NCBI GenBank assembly: GCA_947458835.1
Contig: CANHBC010000018.1
Coordinates: 1-33,648 of the forward strand
Direction: 5' to 3'
Length of the DNA: 33,648 nt
DNA from: Betaproteobacteria bacterium
Lineage (GTDB): Bacteria; Pseudomonadota; Gammaproteobacteria; Burkholderiales; CAIKXV01
Under the pieces are notes generated by a model that did no database searches, had not been told where the DNA came from, and saw only the letters and a program-made list of their open reading frames with translations. Positions 1 through 12,327 of this stretch are shown in pieces (position 1 is the first letter of the stretch; each line of letters begins with the position of its first letter). A program made the position numbers and the translations under genes.

Positions 1-30
1 AGGGGACTGCCGTTGGCCGCGCCGGACCGG

Positions 31-408
31 TCAGCAGAGCGCAAGCAGGGCATCGAACTTGGCTGCACAGATGAAGTCATTCTCGGACAGGCCACCGACC
101 GAGTGGGTGATGAAGCGGACCTGGCAGCGGTCGTAGCCGATCGCGAGCTCGGGGTGGTGGTCCTCGCGATGCGTGATCCATGCGGTAGCGTTGACGAAGG
201 CCATCGTTTCCCAGTGATCGGCGAACGTGAAGATCCGGCCCAGGTAGCCACCTTCGACCCGCCATTGCGGCAGATGCTGCAGCAGCGCATCGACCGCGGC
301 GACATCGAGCGCGGCATCCTGGCCCAGTGGCCTGCAGTGGCGCAGCGCGAGCGGGACCGGACCGGTGGCTGGCACCGGCGAGGCGGATGGCGTCCCGGGA
401 ATGGCCAT
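31..408 (-). CDS. phhB: Pterin-4a-carbinolamine dehydratase
   Basis: 125-residue protein of the PCD/DCoH family, which dehydrates 4a-hydroxytetrahydrobiopterin so that the pterin cofactor of aromatic amino acid hydroxylases can be recycled. The family signature is visible: a central WRVEGGYLGRIFTFADHWETM-type block split here by a loop, then the active-site run HREDHHPEL with the His-His pair, and the closing GLSENDFICAAKFD. The ATG at 408 was chosen because the frame continues upstream only as low-complexity Arg/Thr/Ser sequence overlapping the neighbouring protease. The N-terminal 30 residues are a Pro/Ala-rich extension of no recognisable fold. The gene starts 7 bp after the stop of the M48 protease on the same strand, so the two are probably co-transcribed. 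No phenylalanine hydroxylase is in the window, so the substrate role is inferred from the family. Confidence 0.9.
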   Translation of the reverse strand: MAIPGTPSASPVPATGPVPLALRHCRPLGQDAALDVAAVDALLQHLPQWRVEGGYLGRIFTFADHWETMAFVNATAWITHREDHHPELAIGYDRCQVRFITHSVGGLSENDFICAAKFDALLALC

Positions 409-415
409 CGCCTGA

Positions 416-1660
416 CTACTGCGCGGCGGCCTGCAGGCGCGCGATCCGGATCGCGGCGGGCGGGTGTGAGTCGTAGAACATCGAGTGCACCGGGTCGGGC
501 GTGAGCGTCGAGGCGTTGTCCTTGTAGAGCTTGACCAGTGCATGCACGAGGTCCGCTGCGCTGGCATGTCGCGCAGCGTAATGGTCGGCCTCGAACTCGT
601 GACGACGTGAATACCAGGCAAACAGCGGGCTCAGCAGGAACGTGAACGACGGCAGTACGGTGAAGAACAGCAGCAGGGCCATCGCGGTGGACGGACGGTC
701 GACGCCGAGCGAGCCGTAGAACCACGGTTGTGCCGCCAGCCAGGCCAGCACGGCCAGGAAGGCCAGGCTGGCCGCGAACGTCCAGGCGATGCGCTTGGCG
801 ACGTGGCGCAGCTTGAAATGGCCCAGTTCATGGGCCAGCACGGCCTCGATCTCCTCGGGGGTCAACCTGGCGAGCAGCGTGTCGAAGAAGACGATCCGCT
901 TGCTCCGCCCCAGGCCGGTGAAGTAGGCATTGCCGTGGCTGCTGCGCCGACTGCCGTCCATCACGAACAGCCCCTGGGCCTGGAAGCCGCAGCGCTCGAG
1001 CAGCGTGCGCACGCGCGCCTCGAGGGCGCTGTCCTGCAGCGGAGAGAATTTGTTGAACAGCGGTGCGATGAAGGTCGGGTAGATCGCCAGCACCAGCAGG
1101 TTGAAGGCGACCCAGACGGCCCAGACGTACAGCCACCAGGCATCGCCCATCGCACCCATCAGCCAGAGCACGGCCGCGAGCAGCGGCAGGCCGAGCGCGG
1201 TACCGAGCAGCGCGCTGCGCAGCAGGTCACTGATGAACATGGCCGGGGTCATCTTGTTGAAGCCGAACTTCTGCTCGATCACGAAGGTGCGGTAGAGGCT
1301 GGCCGGCAGCGAGACCGTGCTCGTCAGCAGGACCACCGAGCCGATCAGCGCGACCCCGTGCAGGAGTCCGTCGCCCAGCAACGGACGCAGCGCCGCGTCG
1401 AGCCAGGCCAGCCCGCCGCCGAAGGTGAGCAGCAGGACGACCAGCGCATCGAGGGGGATCTCGGCCAGTTCGAGCCGTCCCTTGGCCACGGTGTAGTCGG
1501 CCGCCGTGCGATGGCTGGCAGCGGGGATCTCGCCGGCGAACTCAGGCGGGACCTGCTCGCGGTGGGCGCGGACGTGGCCGATGTGCCGCAGGGCGAGCCA
1601 GGCCTTGACCGCGGTGGCGGCGAGCAGGGCCGCAAGGAACAGTAGTGCGAAGGGGTGCAT
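416..1660 (-). CDS. M48A (Ste24/CAAX-protease-like) membrane metallopeptidase
   Basis: 414-residue integral membrane zinc metalloprotease of the Ste24 subfamily. The zinc motif HELGH is at residues 277-281 and the third ligand lies in EFEAD at 355-359. Hydrophobic segments are seen at about 4-20, 68-90, 101-122, 146-170, 174-199, 292-312 and 325-348, as expected for a membrane-embedded family member of this length. The conserved N-terminal block around FVIEQKFGFNKMT is present. Bacterial relatives are thought to act in membrane protein quality control, and the real substrate here is unknown. The reading frame is open far upstream, but the ATG at 1660 directly precedes the first membrane segment and is the sensible start. 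It is divergent from orn, with 252 bp between the two starts. Confidence 0.9.
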   Translation of the reverse strand: MHPFALLFLAALLAATAVKAWLALRHIGHVRAHREQVPPEFAGEIPAASHRTAADYTVAKGRLELAEIPLDALVVLLLTFGGGLAWLDAALRPLLGDGLLHGVALIGSVVLLTSTVSLPASLYRTFVIEQKFGFNKMTPAMFISDLLRSALLGTALGLPLLAAVLWLMGAMGDAWWLYVWAVWVAFNLLVLAIYPTFIAPLFNKFSPLQDSALEARVRTLLERCGFQAQGLFVMDGSRRSSHGNAYFTGLGRSKRIVFFDTLLARLTPEEIEAVLAHELGHFKLRHVAKRIAWTFAASLAFLAVLAWLAAQPWFYGSLGVDRPSTAMALLLFFTVLPSFTFLLSPLFAWYSRRHEFEADHYAARHASAADLVHALVKLYKDNASTLTPDPVHSMFYDSHPPAAIRIARLQAAAQ

Positions 1661-1912
1661 GCAGGCGAATGTACCGGGAATCTGACGGCTCGACTGTGAC
1701 ACAATCATCCGCCGTCGGCGCGATCCCTGCTGCATGACCGGCCCGGGCCGTGTGCAACCGACGTTCCCGGGCGGGCCGGCCCCGGTCGGCACCGTCGCAC
1801 CGTCGGCCCCGCGCGGCGCTGGCAGCCGTTCCCGTCCGACCGTCGGGGCGCGGGATGGCCGTCGACGGCTGGTTGGGCAGTGGACTGCAGATCGATCAAG
1901 GACTGGAGCAAG

Positions 1913-2458
1913 ATGGCACAGAATGCCGAACACCTTGTCTGGGTGGACATGGAAATGACCGGGCTCGATCCCGACCGCGACCGGGTGCTGGAGATTGCCA
2001 TCGTGGTCACCGATGCGCGTCTTGAGGTGGTGGCCGAGGCACCGGTGCTCGTGGTGCACCAGTCCGACGCCGTGCTGGAGGGGATGGACGCCTGGAACAC
2101 CGGCACCCATGGCCGCTCGGGCCTGACCGAGCGGGTCCGCGCATCGACGCTGGATGAAGCGTCGGTGGAACGGACGATGCTCGCCTTCATGGCCGAGCAC
2201 GTGCCGGCGCGTACTTCGCCGATGTGCGGTAACTCGATCTGCCAGGACCGTCGCTTCATGGCGCGCTGGCTGCCCGGCCTGGAGGCCTGGTTCCACTACC
2301 GGAACCTGGACGTGAGCACCCTCAAGGAACTGGCGCGGCGCTGGAACCCCGCGGTCCTCTCAGGACTGACGAAGCAGGGCAGGCACGAGGCCCTGGCCGA
2401 CATCCATGAGTCGATCGCGGAATTGCGTCACTACCGCAACCACTTCCTCAGGGTCTGA
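1913..2458 (+). CDS. orn: Oligoribonuclease (DEDDh 3'-5' exoribonuclease)
   Basis: 181-residue oligoribonuclease, the enzyme that turns 2-5 nt RNA fragments, including pGpG from cyclic di-GMP breakdown, into mononucleotides. The DEDDh residues are visible: DMEMTGLD near the N terminus (first Asp and Glu), [11 protein letters not shown] in the middle and [11 protein letters not shown] near the C terminus. Length is typical. The ATG at 1913 was chosen over an in-frame ATG at 1880 because a GGAG sits about 5-8 bases upstream and because family members begin with a short leader before the [10 protein letters not shown] block. The next gene, an aspartic protease, begins 7 bp after the stop. A functional link to the HD-GYP protein at 11194-12327 is possible, since pGpG is an HD-GYP product, but this is inference. 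Confidence 0.95.
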   Translation: MAQNAEHLVWVDMEMTGLDPDRDRVLEIAIVVTDARLEVVAEAPVLVVHQSDAVLEGMDAWNTGTHGRSGLTERVRASTLDEASVERTMLAFMAEHVPARTSPMCGNSICQDRRFMARWLPGLEAWFHYRNLDVSTLKELARRWNPAVLSGLTKQGRHEALADIHESIAELRHYRNHFLRV

Positions 2459-2465
2459 CCCCCGC

Positions 2466-3017
2466 ATGTCCACCAACCAGCCGTCCGGGGGCTCCCCTCG
2501 CGCCGTGCCCGCCGCGAGCGCCCGCGGCAGCGGACTCTGGCTCATGTTCGCCGTGTGGCTCGCGGTGTTCGGTGGGGCATACGCATGGTTCCACGACTGG
2601 AACGCGGACCAGGTAAACCCGAATCGCGCCGCCTCGCTGACCGTCGAAGGCGGTGAGGTCAGCCTGCAGCGCAACCGTGCCGGGCACTATGTGGCCGAGG
2701 GCACGATCAACGGCCAGGCGGCGACCTTCCTGCTCGACACCGGCGCCACCCAGGTGGCGTTGCCGATGCACATCGCACGTACGCTGGGGCTGCCCCTGGG
2801 CGAGTCGATCACGCTGCGCACCGCCAACGGTGACTCCATCGGCTACCGGACGCGGCTCGACCGGGTGCGCCTGGGCCCGATCGAACTGTCCGGCATCGCG
2901 GCGGTCGCCACCGACGGCATGGACGACGAGGTGGTGCTGCTCGGGATGAGCTTCCTGAAGCGGGTCGAGTTCGCCCAGCGCGGAGACCGGCTCACCCTCA
3001 ATGTCATCGCCCCCTGA
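2466..3017 (+). CDS. Membrane-anchored clan AA aspartic protease (retropepsin-like)
   Basis: 183-residue single-domain aspartic protease. A polar, Ser/Pro-rich N terminus of about 22 residues is followed by one membrane segment (about residues 23-42, WLMFAVWLAVFGGAYAWF region). A retropepsin-like domain then lies in the periplasm, with the active-site motif FLLDTGATQVALP and the downstream LLGMSFLKRVEF that closes the fold. One DTGA motif per chain implies a homodimer. This size and layout match the TIGR02281-type bacterial family; substrates are unknown. The ATG at 2466 lies 7 bp after the orn stop and fits the signal-anchor. An upstream in-frame ATG at 2406 would overlap orn and adds no conserved sequence. 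No clear Shine-Dalgarno is seen, so translational coupling to orn is likely. Confidence 0.85.
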   Translation: MSTNQPSGGSPRAVPAASARGSGLWLMFAVWLAVFGGAYAWFHDWNADQVNPNRAASLTVEGGEVSLQRNRAGHYVAEGTINGQAATFLLDTGATQVALPMHIARTLGLPLGESITLRTANGDSIGYRTRLDRVRLGPIELSGIAAVATDGMDDEVVLLGMSFLKRVEFAQRGDRLTLNVIAP

Positions 3018-3053
3018 TCCCGAAACGCCAACCCAGGAACGGAGCCCCCACCG

Positions 3054-5618
3054 ATGGACAGCCGACCAGCGACGTCGTTCACCATCGCGGTAGAGCCGAA
3101 CATCCCGCGCCGGCTTGCCCGCCTCGACGAGCTCGCGAACAACCTCTGGTACAGCTGGGACCGGCAGACGCGTCGGCTGTTCTCGCTGCTGCACAAGGGA
3201 CTGTGGGACGCCGCTGGACACAACCCGAAAGCCTTCCTGAAGCGCGTCGACGAGGATCGCCTGGTCGAGGCGGCCGACGACCCGGTGTTCCTGTCCAACC
3301 TGAACCGTGCGCTGTCGGCCTACGATACCTACCATGACGAGCCGATGCGGCAGAACGGCTCGGAGTGGCTGAGGCAGACCGACCAGGTCGCCTACTTCTG
3401 TGCCGAGTACGGCTTCCACGAAAGCTTCCCGATCTACTCGGGCGGCCTCGGTATCCTGGCAGGAGACCACTGCAAGGCAGCGAGCGACGCACGCCTGCCG
3501 TTCATCGCGGTCGGCCTGCTGTATCGTCAGGGCTACTTCTCCCAGACCATCGACGGCGAGGGCAACCAGCACGCGACCTACGGCGATTCCGACTACGACG
3601 ACCTGCCCATCCAGCGGGTGGGCACCGCCGATGGCAGCGATGTCGTGGTCGAGGTCGAACTGCCCGGGCGCACGGTCCGGCTCAACGTCTGGCGCGCGCG
3701 CTGCGGTCACGTGTGGCTGTACCTGCTCGACAGCGACGTCGAGGCCAATGCGCCCGCTGACCGCGAGATCTGCCGCAGGCTCTACGGCGGCGACCGTACG
3801 ACCCGGATCGAACAGGAGATCGTGCTCGGCATCGGCGGCGTGCGCGCGCTGCGCGCACTGGGTATCGCGCCTACGGTCTGGCACATCAACGAAGGCCATG
3901 CCGCGTTCCTCGTGCTGGAGCGGGTGCGCGAGCTCACCACCGGAGGTCTGAGCTTCGAGGCGGCGCTCGAGGCGGTGGCCGTGAACACTGTGTTCACGAC
4001 CCACACCCCGGTGCCTGCAGGGCACGACCACTTCGCCGAATCGATGATCGCGTCGTACTTCGAGCGCTACGCGCCGCAGCTCGGGCTGGACCATGCGCGC
4101 CTGATGGCCCTCGGCCACGGGATGGGCAACGGCGACTTCAACATGACCGCGCTGGCGATCCATGGTTCGCGCTTCCAGAACGGTGTGTCGAAGATCCACG
4201 GCGGGGTGTCGGCGGAGATCTGCCGCGAGTTGTGGCCGCAGGTCACCCCGGACGAGAACCCGATCGACTACGTGACCAACGGCGTCCACGTCCCGACCTT
4301 CCTGGCCGAGCCATGGATGGAGATCTTCGAGCGCTACCTCGGCCCCGACTGGCTCGCCCGGCAGCGCGACGCCGAGTTCTGGAAGCGGATCGACGACATC
4401 CCGGACCACCTGTTCTGGAGCGTGCGCCAGACGCTGAAGTCGAGCATGCTGCACCTGGTCGGCCACGTCACGCGGGTGCAGCACCTGCGCAACAACGGTT
4501 CGGAGGCGCACCTCGACCGCCTGCTGAAGTACGCGGACCCGGACAACCCGAACGTGCTGACCATCGGCTTCGCGCGGCGCTTCGCGACCTACAAGCGCGC
4601 GACCATGATGTTCGAGGACCTGGACTACCTTCGCGACCTGATCTCCGACGCCAAGCGGCCGGTGCTGTTCGTGTACGCCGGCAAGGCGCATCCCGCCGAC
4701 CTGCCCGGGCAGGCGCTGATCCGGCGGCTGCACGAGATCTCGCGCCTGCCAGGCTTCGAGGGCCGGCTGCTGCTGCTCGAGGGCTACGACCTGCGCATCG
4801 CGCGGCGCATCGTGTCCGGCGTCGACGTCTGGCTGAACAATCCGGTGTACCCGCTCGAGGCGAGCGGTACCTCGGGGATGAAGGCAGGCATGAACGGCGT
4901 GCTGAACCTGTCCGTGCTCGACGGCTGGTGGGGAGAGGGCTACGACGGCCACAACGGCTGGGGCATCAAGCCGGCGTCACAGTACCTCGATGACGCACGG
5001 CGCACGCGCGAGGAATGCCAGACCCTGTACGAACTGCTGCAGGATCAGGTCATCCCCATGTACTACGATCGAGGACCGTCGGGATTCTCGTCGCGCTGGG
5101 TACGCATGGCCAAGCGATCGATCGCGACGCTGCTGCCCCGCTTCAACACCGGACGCATGGTCGGCCAGTACGTGCAGAAGTTCTACCACCCGGCCAGCCT
5201 TCAGTGGCGCCGCTACAGCGAGGGCGGCTTCGCGCGCGCGCAGGAGGTGGCGCAGTGGAAGGGCAGGGTGCGCGCGGCCTGGCACGGCGTGACTGCGCGC
5301 CGGCTCGACGCACCGCGCAAGTCGCTGCGCTTCGGCGAGGGCGTGCGCATCGACGTGGCGGTCAACCTCAATGGGCTGGCCCCCGACGACGTGGTGGTCG
5401 AACTCGTGCTGGCCCGGCAGACGCCCTACGAGAAACTGCGCCAGCCTCAGCGGCTGGCGTTCGAATCGACCGGGACGTTCACCGAGCAGGGCGAGCATCG
5501 GTTCGCGCTGGCGCTGACGCCGGAGTTGTGCGGGCGGCTCGAGTACCGCATCCGCGTGTACCCGTGCCACGAACTGCTCACCCACCCGTTCGAGCTGGGG
5601 ATGATGACCTGGCTGTAG
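3054..5618 (+). CDS. glgP: Alpha-glucan (glycogen) phosphorylase, DUF3417 type
   Basis: 854-residue GT35 phosphorylase releasing glucose-1-phosphate from glycogen or maltodextrin with pyridoxal phosphate. The N terminus carries the DUF3417-like block (LANNLWYSWD, then HNPKAFL) that marks the short alpha-glucan phosphorylase subfamily rather than the E. coli MalP/GlgP type. CAEYGFHESFPIYSGGLG and HINEGHA follow. The PLP-lysine signature EASGTSGMKAGMNG places the cofactor Lys at residue 610. The last 150 residues form a beta-rich C-terminal domain seen in this subfamily. The start ATG has a GGAG 9 bases upstream. It lies 36 bp after the aspartic protease in the same direction. The 3' end overlaps the 3' end of glgA by 41 bp on the opposite strand. 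Confidence 0.95.
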   Translation: MDSRPATSFTIAVEPNIPRRLARLDELANNLWYSWDRQTRRLFSLLHKGLWDAAGHNPKAFLKRVDEDRLVEAADDPVFLSNLNRALSAYDTYHDEPMRQNGSEWLRQTDQVAYFCAEYGFHESFPIYSGGLGILAGDHCKAASDARLPFIAVGLLYRQGYFSQTIDGEGNQHATYGDSDYDDLPIQRVGTADGSDVVVEVELPGRTVRLNVWRARCGHVWLYLLDSDVEANAPADREICRRLYGGDRTTRIEQEIVLGIGGVRALRALGIAPTVWHINEGHAAFLVLERVRELTTGGLSFEAALEAVAVNTVFTTHTPVPAGHDHFAESMIASYFERYAPQLGLDHARLMALGHGMGNGDFNMTALAIHGSRFQNGVSKIHGGVSAEICRELWPQVTPDENPIDYVTNGVHVPTFLAEPWMEIFERYLGPDWLARQRDAEFWKRIDDIPDHLFWSVRQTLKSSMLHLVGHVTRVQHLRNNGSEAHLDRLLKYADPDNPNVLTIGFARRFATYKRATMMFEDLDYLRDLISDAKRPVLFVYAGKAHPADLPGQALIRRLHEISRLPGFEGRLLLLEGYDLRIARRIVSGVDVWLNNPVYPLEASGTSGMKAGMNGVLNLSVLDGWWGEGYDGHNGWGIKPASQYLDDARRTREECQTLYELLQDQVIPMYYDRGPSGFSSRWVRMAKRSIATLLPRFNTGRMVGQYVQKFYHPASLQWRRYSEGGFARAQEVAQWKGRVRAAWHGVTARRLDAPRKSLRFGEGVRIDVAVNLNGLAPDDVVVELVLARQTPYEKLRQPQRLAFESTGTFTEQGEHRFALALTPELCGRLEYRIRVYPCHELLTHPFELGMMTWL

Positions 5619-7158
5619 GGGTTGCGTTCGCGTTCGCCAGGTCGATCGCTTCCCGGTAGACGCGGGCGTAGGCCCGGGCACTGGCCTGCCAGCCGAAGTC
5701 GCGCTGCATCCCGGCCACCTGCAGCGCGCGCCAGCGCGGCCGGTCCTGCCAGGCTGTGTGCGCACGCTCGACGGCGGCTGCGAGCGTGCCAGGCGTGTCG
5801 CCCTCGAACACGAAGCCGGTGCCCGGACGCCCTGCCGCGGGGTCATCGTCGTCGACCGAATCCGCGAGACCGCCGGTCGAACGCACCACCGGTGGTGCGC
5901 CATAGCGCTGGCTGTACATCTGGTTGAGCCCGCACGGTTCGAAGCGCGAGGGCATCAGGAAGGCATCGCAGCCGCCCTCGACCCTGTGCGACAGCGGCTC
6001 GTCGAAGCCGTCGATGAAGCCCACCCGTCCGGGATGCCGGCGCATGCAATCCTCCGCGCGCCGGGTGAGCTGCCGGTCACCCGAGCCGAGCATCGCGAGC
6101 TGCAGCCGATGGCGGCCTGCCAGCGCCGGCCACGCGTCCAGGATCAGGTCGATGCCCTTCTGCTCGGTGAAGCGGCTGACCACGCCGAACAGCATCGCGT
6201 CGTCGTCCGGTTCGAGGCCGAAGCGCTGCTGCACGGCGCGGCGGTTTGCTGCCCGCGCCGGCAGGCTGCCGGCATTGAACCGGGCAGCCAGATGAGGATC
6301 GGATGCCGGGTCCCAGGCCTGCACGTCGATGCCGTTCAGGATGCCGTGGAGCCGGTCCGCCCTACCGGCCAGCAGGCCCTGGAAGCCGAAGCCGAGGGGC
6401 TCGCGCTGGATCTCCAGCGCGTAGGTCGGACTGACGGTGGTGAGGCAGTCGGCGTAGTAGAGCCCCGCCTTCAGGAAGGAAAGCCGGCCGTGGAATTCAA
6501 CGCCGTGCATGCCGTAGCTCTCGGCCGGCAACCCGAGTTCGGGCAGCACGACCGGATCGAATGCGCCGGCGAAGGCCAGGTTGTGCACGGTGAACACCGT
6601 GGCAGTCTTGCGTGTGCCGGGTGCGGCGGCCGCTCGTGCGAACGAAAGGTACGCTGGTGCGAGTCCGGTCTGCCAGTCGTTGCAGTGGAGCACGTCCGGG
6701 CGCCAGGCCAGCGGCGAGGCCGGTCCGCAGAGCAGGGCCGCTACCCGCGAGAGCAATCCGAAGCGCAGCGGGTTGTCGCTCCAGTCGGCACCGACACCGT
6801 CCACATAGGGATTGCCCTCGCGCCCGTAGAGTGACTGGCAGTCGACCACCAGGCAGCGCAGTCCGCCTTCGATCCGCCCGGAAAGCAGCGTAGCCCGTGG
6901 CAGCCCGGCCTCGGGTTCGAACTGCCCTACCTCGCATCGTTCGCTCAACCCTGCGGTGATCGCCGGATAACCGGGCAGCAGCAGGCGCAGGTCGGCACCG
7001 AGCGCTGTCAGCGCCACGGGCAGGCTCGCGCTCACGTCGGCCAGCCCGCCGGTCTTGACCAGCGGCGCGACCTCCGACGTGGCGAACAGCACCGCCGGCA
7101 GTGCGGGCTGCGACGCATGCTGATCGATGGTCGGCTCGGCCACGTTCGCGGGAATCAT
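5578..7158 (-). CDS. glgA: Glycogen synthase (ADP-glucose type, GT5)
   Basis: 526-residue starch/glycogen synthase adding glucose from ADP-glucose to glycogen. The GT5 N-terminal signature LVKTGGLADV is present with Lys at about residue 35. HNLAFAG, TVSPTYA, GILNGID and VSRFTEQKG follow, and the C-terminal catalytic segment PSRFEPCGLNQ has its Glu at residue 407. Starting from the ATG at 7158 leaves a 20-residue leader before the fold. A GTG at 7188 is also possible, with GGAGGG about 14 bases upstream, but a TATAAT lies between that GGAGGG and the GTG. The protein tail (Ala/Thr/Ser/Arg-rich) is non-conserved and overlaps glgP antisense by 41 bp. It lies 65-95 bp downstream of the hybrid kinase on the same strand, so it could be read with the signalling cluster or from its own promoter. 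Confidence 0.94.
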   Translation of the reverse strand: MIPANVAEPTIDQHASQPALPAVLFATSEVAPLVKTGGLADVSASLPVALTALGADLRLLLPGYPAITAGLSERCEVGQFEPEAGLPRATLLSGRIEGGLRCLVVDCQSLYGREGNPYVDGVGADWSDNPLRFGLLSRVAALLCGPASPLAWRPDVLHCNDWQTGLAPAYLSFARAAAAPGTRKTATVFTVHNLAFAGAFDPVVLPELGLPAESYGMHGVEFHGRLSFLKAGLYYADCLTTVSPTYALEIQREPLGFGFQGLLAGRADRLHGILNGIDVQAWDPASDPHLAARFNAGSLPARAANRRAVQQRFGLEPDDDAMLFGVVSRFTEQKGIDLILDAWPALAGRHRLQLAMLGSGDRQLTRRAEDCMRRHPGRVGFIDGFDEPLSHRVEGGCDAFLMPSRFEPCGLNQMYSQRYGAPPVVRSTGGLADSVDDDDPAAGRPGTGFVFEGDTPGTLAAAVERAHTAWQDRPRWRALQVAGMQRDFGWQASARAYARVYREAIDLANANATPTARSSSPARTGG

Positions 7159-7190
7159 GGTGGGTCGGATCGGGGGCAGTTCGGGCACCC

Positions 7191-7196
7191 ATTATA
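7191..7196 (-). promoter_or_regulatory. Possible -10 element for glgA
   Basis: On the minus strand this reads TATAAT, a perfect sigma-70 -10 hexamer in a very GC-rich setting, in the 65 bp between the hybrid kinase stop and glgA. The hexamer 17 bp further upstream (AGGGAA) is a poor -35. If used, transcription would begin near 7184, leaving about 26 nt before the ATG at 7158 and making the GTG at 7188 unusable. This is a weak single-element call. Confidence 0.25.
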
Positions 7197-7253
7197 GGCG
7201 GGCCCTCCAGCCATTCCCTGCCGGGGCACACGCCCGGCGCGCGACCGTCGGGG

Positions 7254-11189
<3,936 letters not shown>

Positions 11190-11193
11190 GGCG

Positions 11194-12327
11194 TCAGCCG
11201 GTCGTCACCGAGCGGTACGACGGGGAGGTCGCGAGCGCGTTGGCCATGCCGGCCTCGTCCTGCCGGGGATCGTCCTCGTCGCGGAATTCCTGCATCACGC
11301 CGATCACCTCTGGAAGTACGTCGATGAAGGCATCGAGCAGGGCAGGGTCGAAGTGGCGCCCGGCCTGCTCGCGCATGAAGGCGATCGCCTCGTCGACGCT
11401 CCAGGGCCGCTTGTAGGGGCGCGTCGAAGTCAGCGCGTCGAACACGTCGGCGATCGCGACGATCCGCCCGAACAGCGGGATCGCCTCGCCGGCGAGCCCA
11501 CGCGGGTACCCGGAGCCGTCGAACTTCTCGTGGTGGGACCACGCGATCTCGGCGCCGGCCTGTATCACGGGCGAGGCACTCTCGCGCAGGATCTCGTAGC
11601 CGATGACGGCGTGCTGCTTCATCACCTCCCACTCGTCCGGGGTCAGCTTGCCGGGCTTGAGCAGGATACGGTCCGGGGTGCCCAGCTTTCCCACATCGTG
11701 CAGGGGGGCGGCGCGCATCAGGATCTCCTGCTGCTGCACTGACAGCCCGATGCGCCGTGCGATGAGCTGCGAGCAGTGCGCCATGCGCTGGATGTGAGCC
11801 CCGGTCTCCGGGTCCCGGAACTCCGCCGCGCGGGCCAGGCGAACGAGGGTCTCCAGCTCGCGCGCCGCGATCTCCGCGGTCGCTGCGCGCACCTCGGTCT
11901 CGAGCCAGGCCGCGCGTCCGGCGAGCTGCTTCTGTGCCTCCCGCAGGCGCAGCATGTTGCGCGCCCTGGACAGCAACTCGGTGCGGTCGATCGGCTTGGT
12001 GAGGAAATCGTTGATGCCTGCCTCGAGCGCCCGGTAGCGGACCTCCAGCTCCGTGTTGGCGGTGACCATCAGCATCGGCGTCTCCTGCTTGCCGGGGAGC
12101 TGGCGGAACTGCGCGGCAAACGCCAGTCCGTCCGGGGCCGGCATCATGTAGTCGACGATCACGAGGTCCGGATCGTTGGTGCCGCACCAGTCGAGCGCCC
12201 GGGCCGAGCTGTCGAACAGCACCGGTGTGCAGCCGGGCAGGCGCCGGATCAGGTGCTCCATCAGCTTCAGGTTGAGCTCGACGTCGTCGACGACCAGGAT
12301 CTGCATCTCAGGCAGGGGTCTTTCCAT
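11194..12327 (-). CDS. Response regulator with HD-GYP cyclic di-GMP phosphodiesterase domain
   Basis: 377-residue RpfG-like regulator. The N-terminal receiver has VVDD, phosphoacceptor Asp59 in VIVDYMMP and Lys in LTKPI. After a helical linker comes an HD-GYP domain with intact metal and signature residues: HD at 210-211 in HDVGKLG, HHE at 265-267 and the GYP motif DGSGYP at 270-275. The following IVAIADVFDALTS is also canonical. It should therefore hydrolyse cyclic di-GMP when the receiver is in the right state. The ATG at 12327 overlaps the preceding gene by 20 bp. An internal ATG at 12306, 1 bp after that gene's stop (TGAGATG), would begin exactly at the receiver and is nearly as likely. 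The hybrid kinase follows after 4 bp and is the natural phosphodonor. Confidence 0.92.
   Translation of the reverse strand: MERPLPEMQILVVDDVELNLKLMEHLIRRLPGCTPVLFDSSARALDWCGTNDPDLVIVDYMMPAPDGLAFAAQFRQLPGKQETPMLMVTANTELEVRYRALEAGINDFLTKPIDRTELLSRARNMLRLREAQKQLAGRAAWLETEVRAATAEIAARELETLVRLARAAEFRDPETGAHIQRMAHCSQLIARRIGLSVQQQEILMRAAPLHDVGKLGTPDRILLKPGKLTPDEWEVMKQHAVIGYEILRESASPVIQAGAEIAWSHHEKFDGSGYPRGLAGEAIPLFGRIVAIADVFDALTSTRPYKRPWSVDEAIAFMREQAGRHFDPALLDAFIDVLPEVIGVMQEFRDEDDPRQDEAGMANALATSPSYRSVTTG

Noticed and set aside
2448-4952. Very long open frame (834 codons) on the minus strand opposite glgP
   Set aside because: It is an antisense shadow of a GC-rich gene. The sense strand encodes a complete phosphorylase with all motifs, while the antisense product is Val/Arg/His/Gln-rich with no family features.
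7197-7253. GCCGGG/CCCGGC hairpin between the hybrid kinase and glgA as a terminator
   Set aside because: No T-run follows it on the minus strand, so it cannot be called a terminator. Read-through into glgA remains possible.
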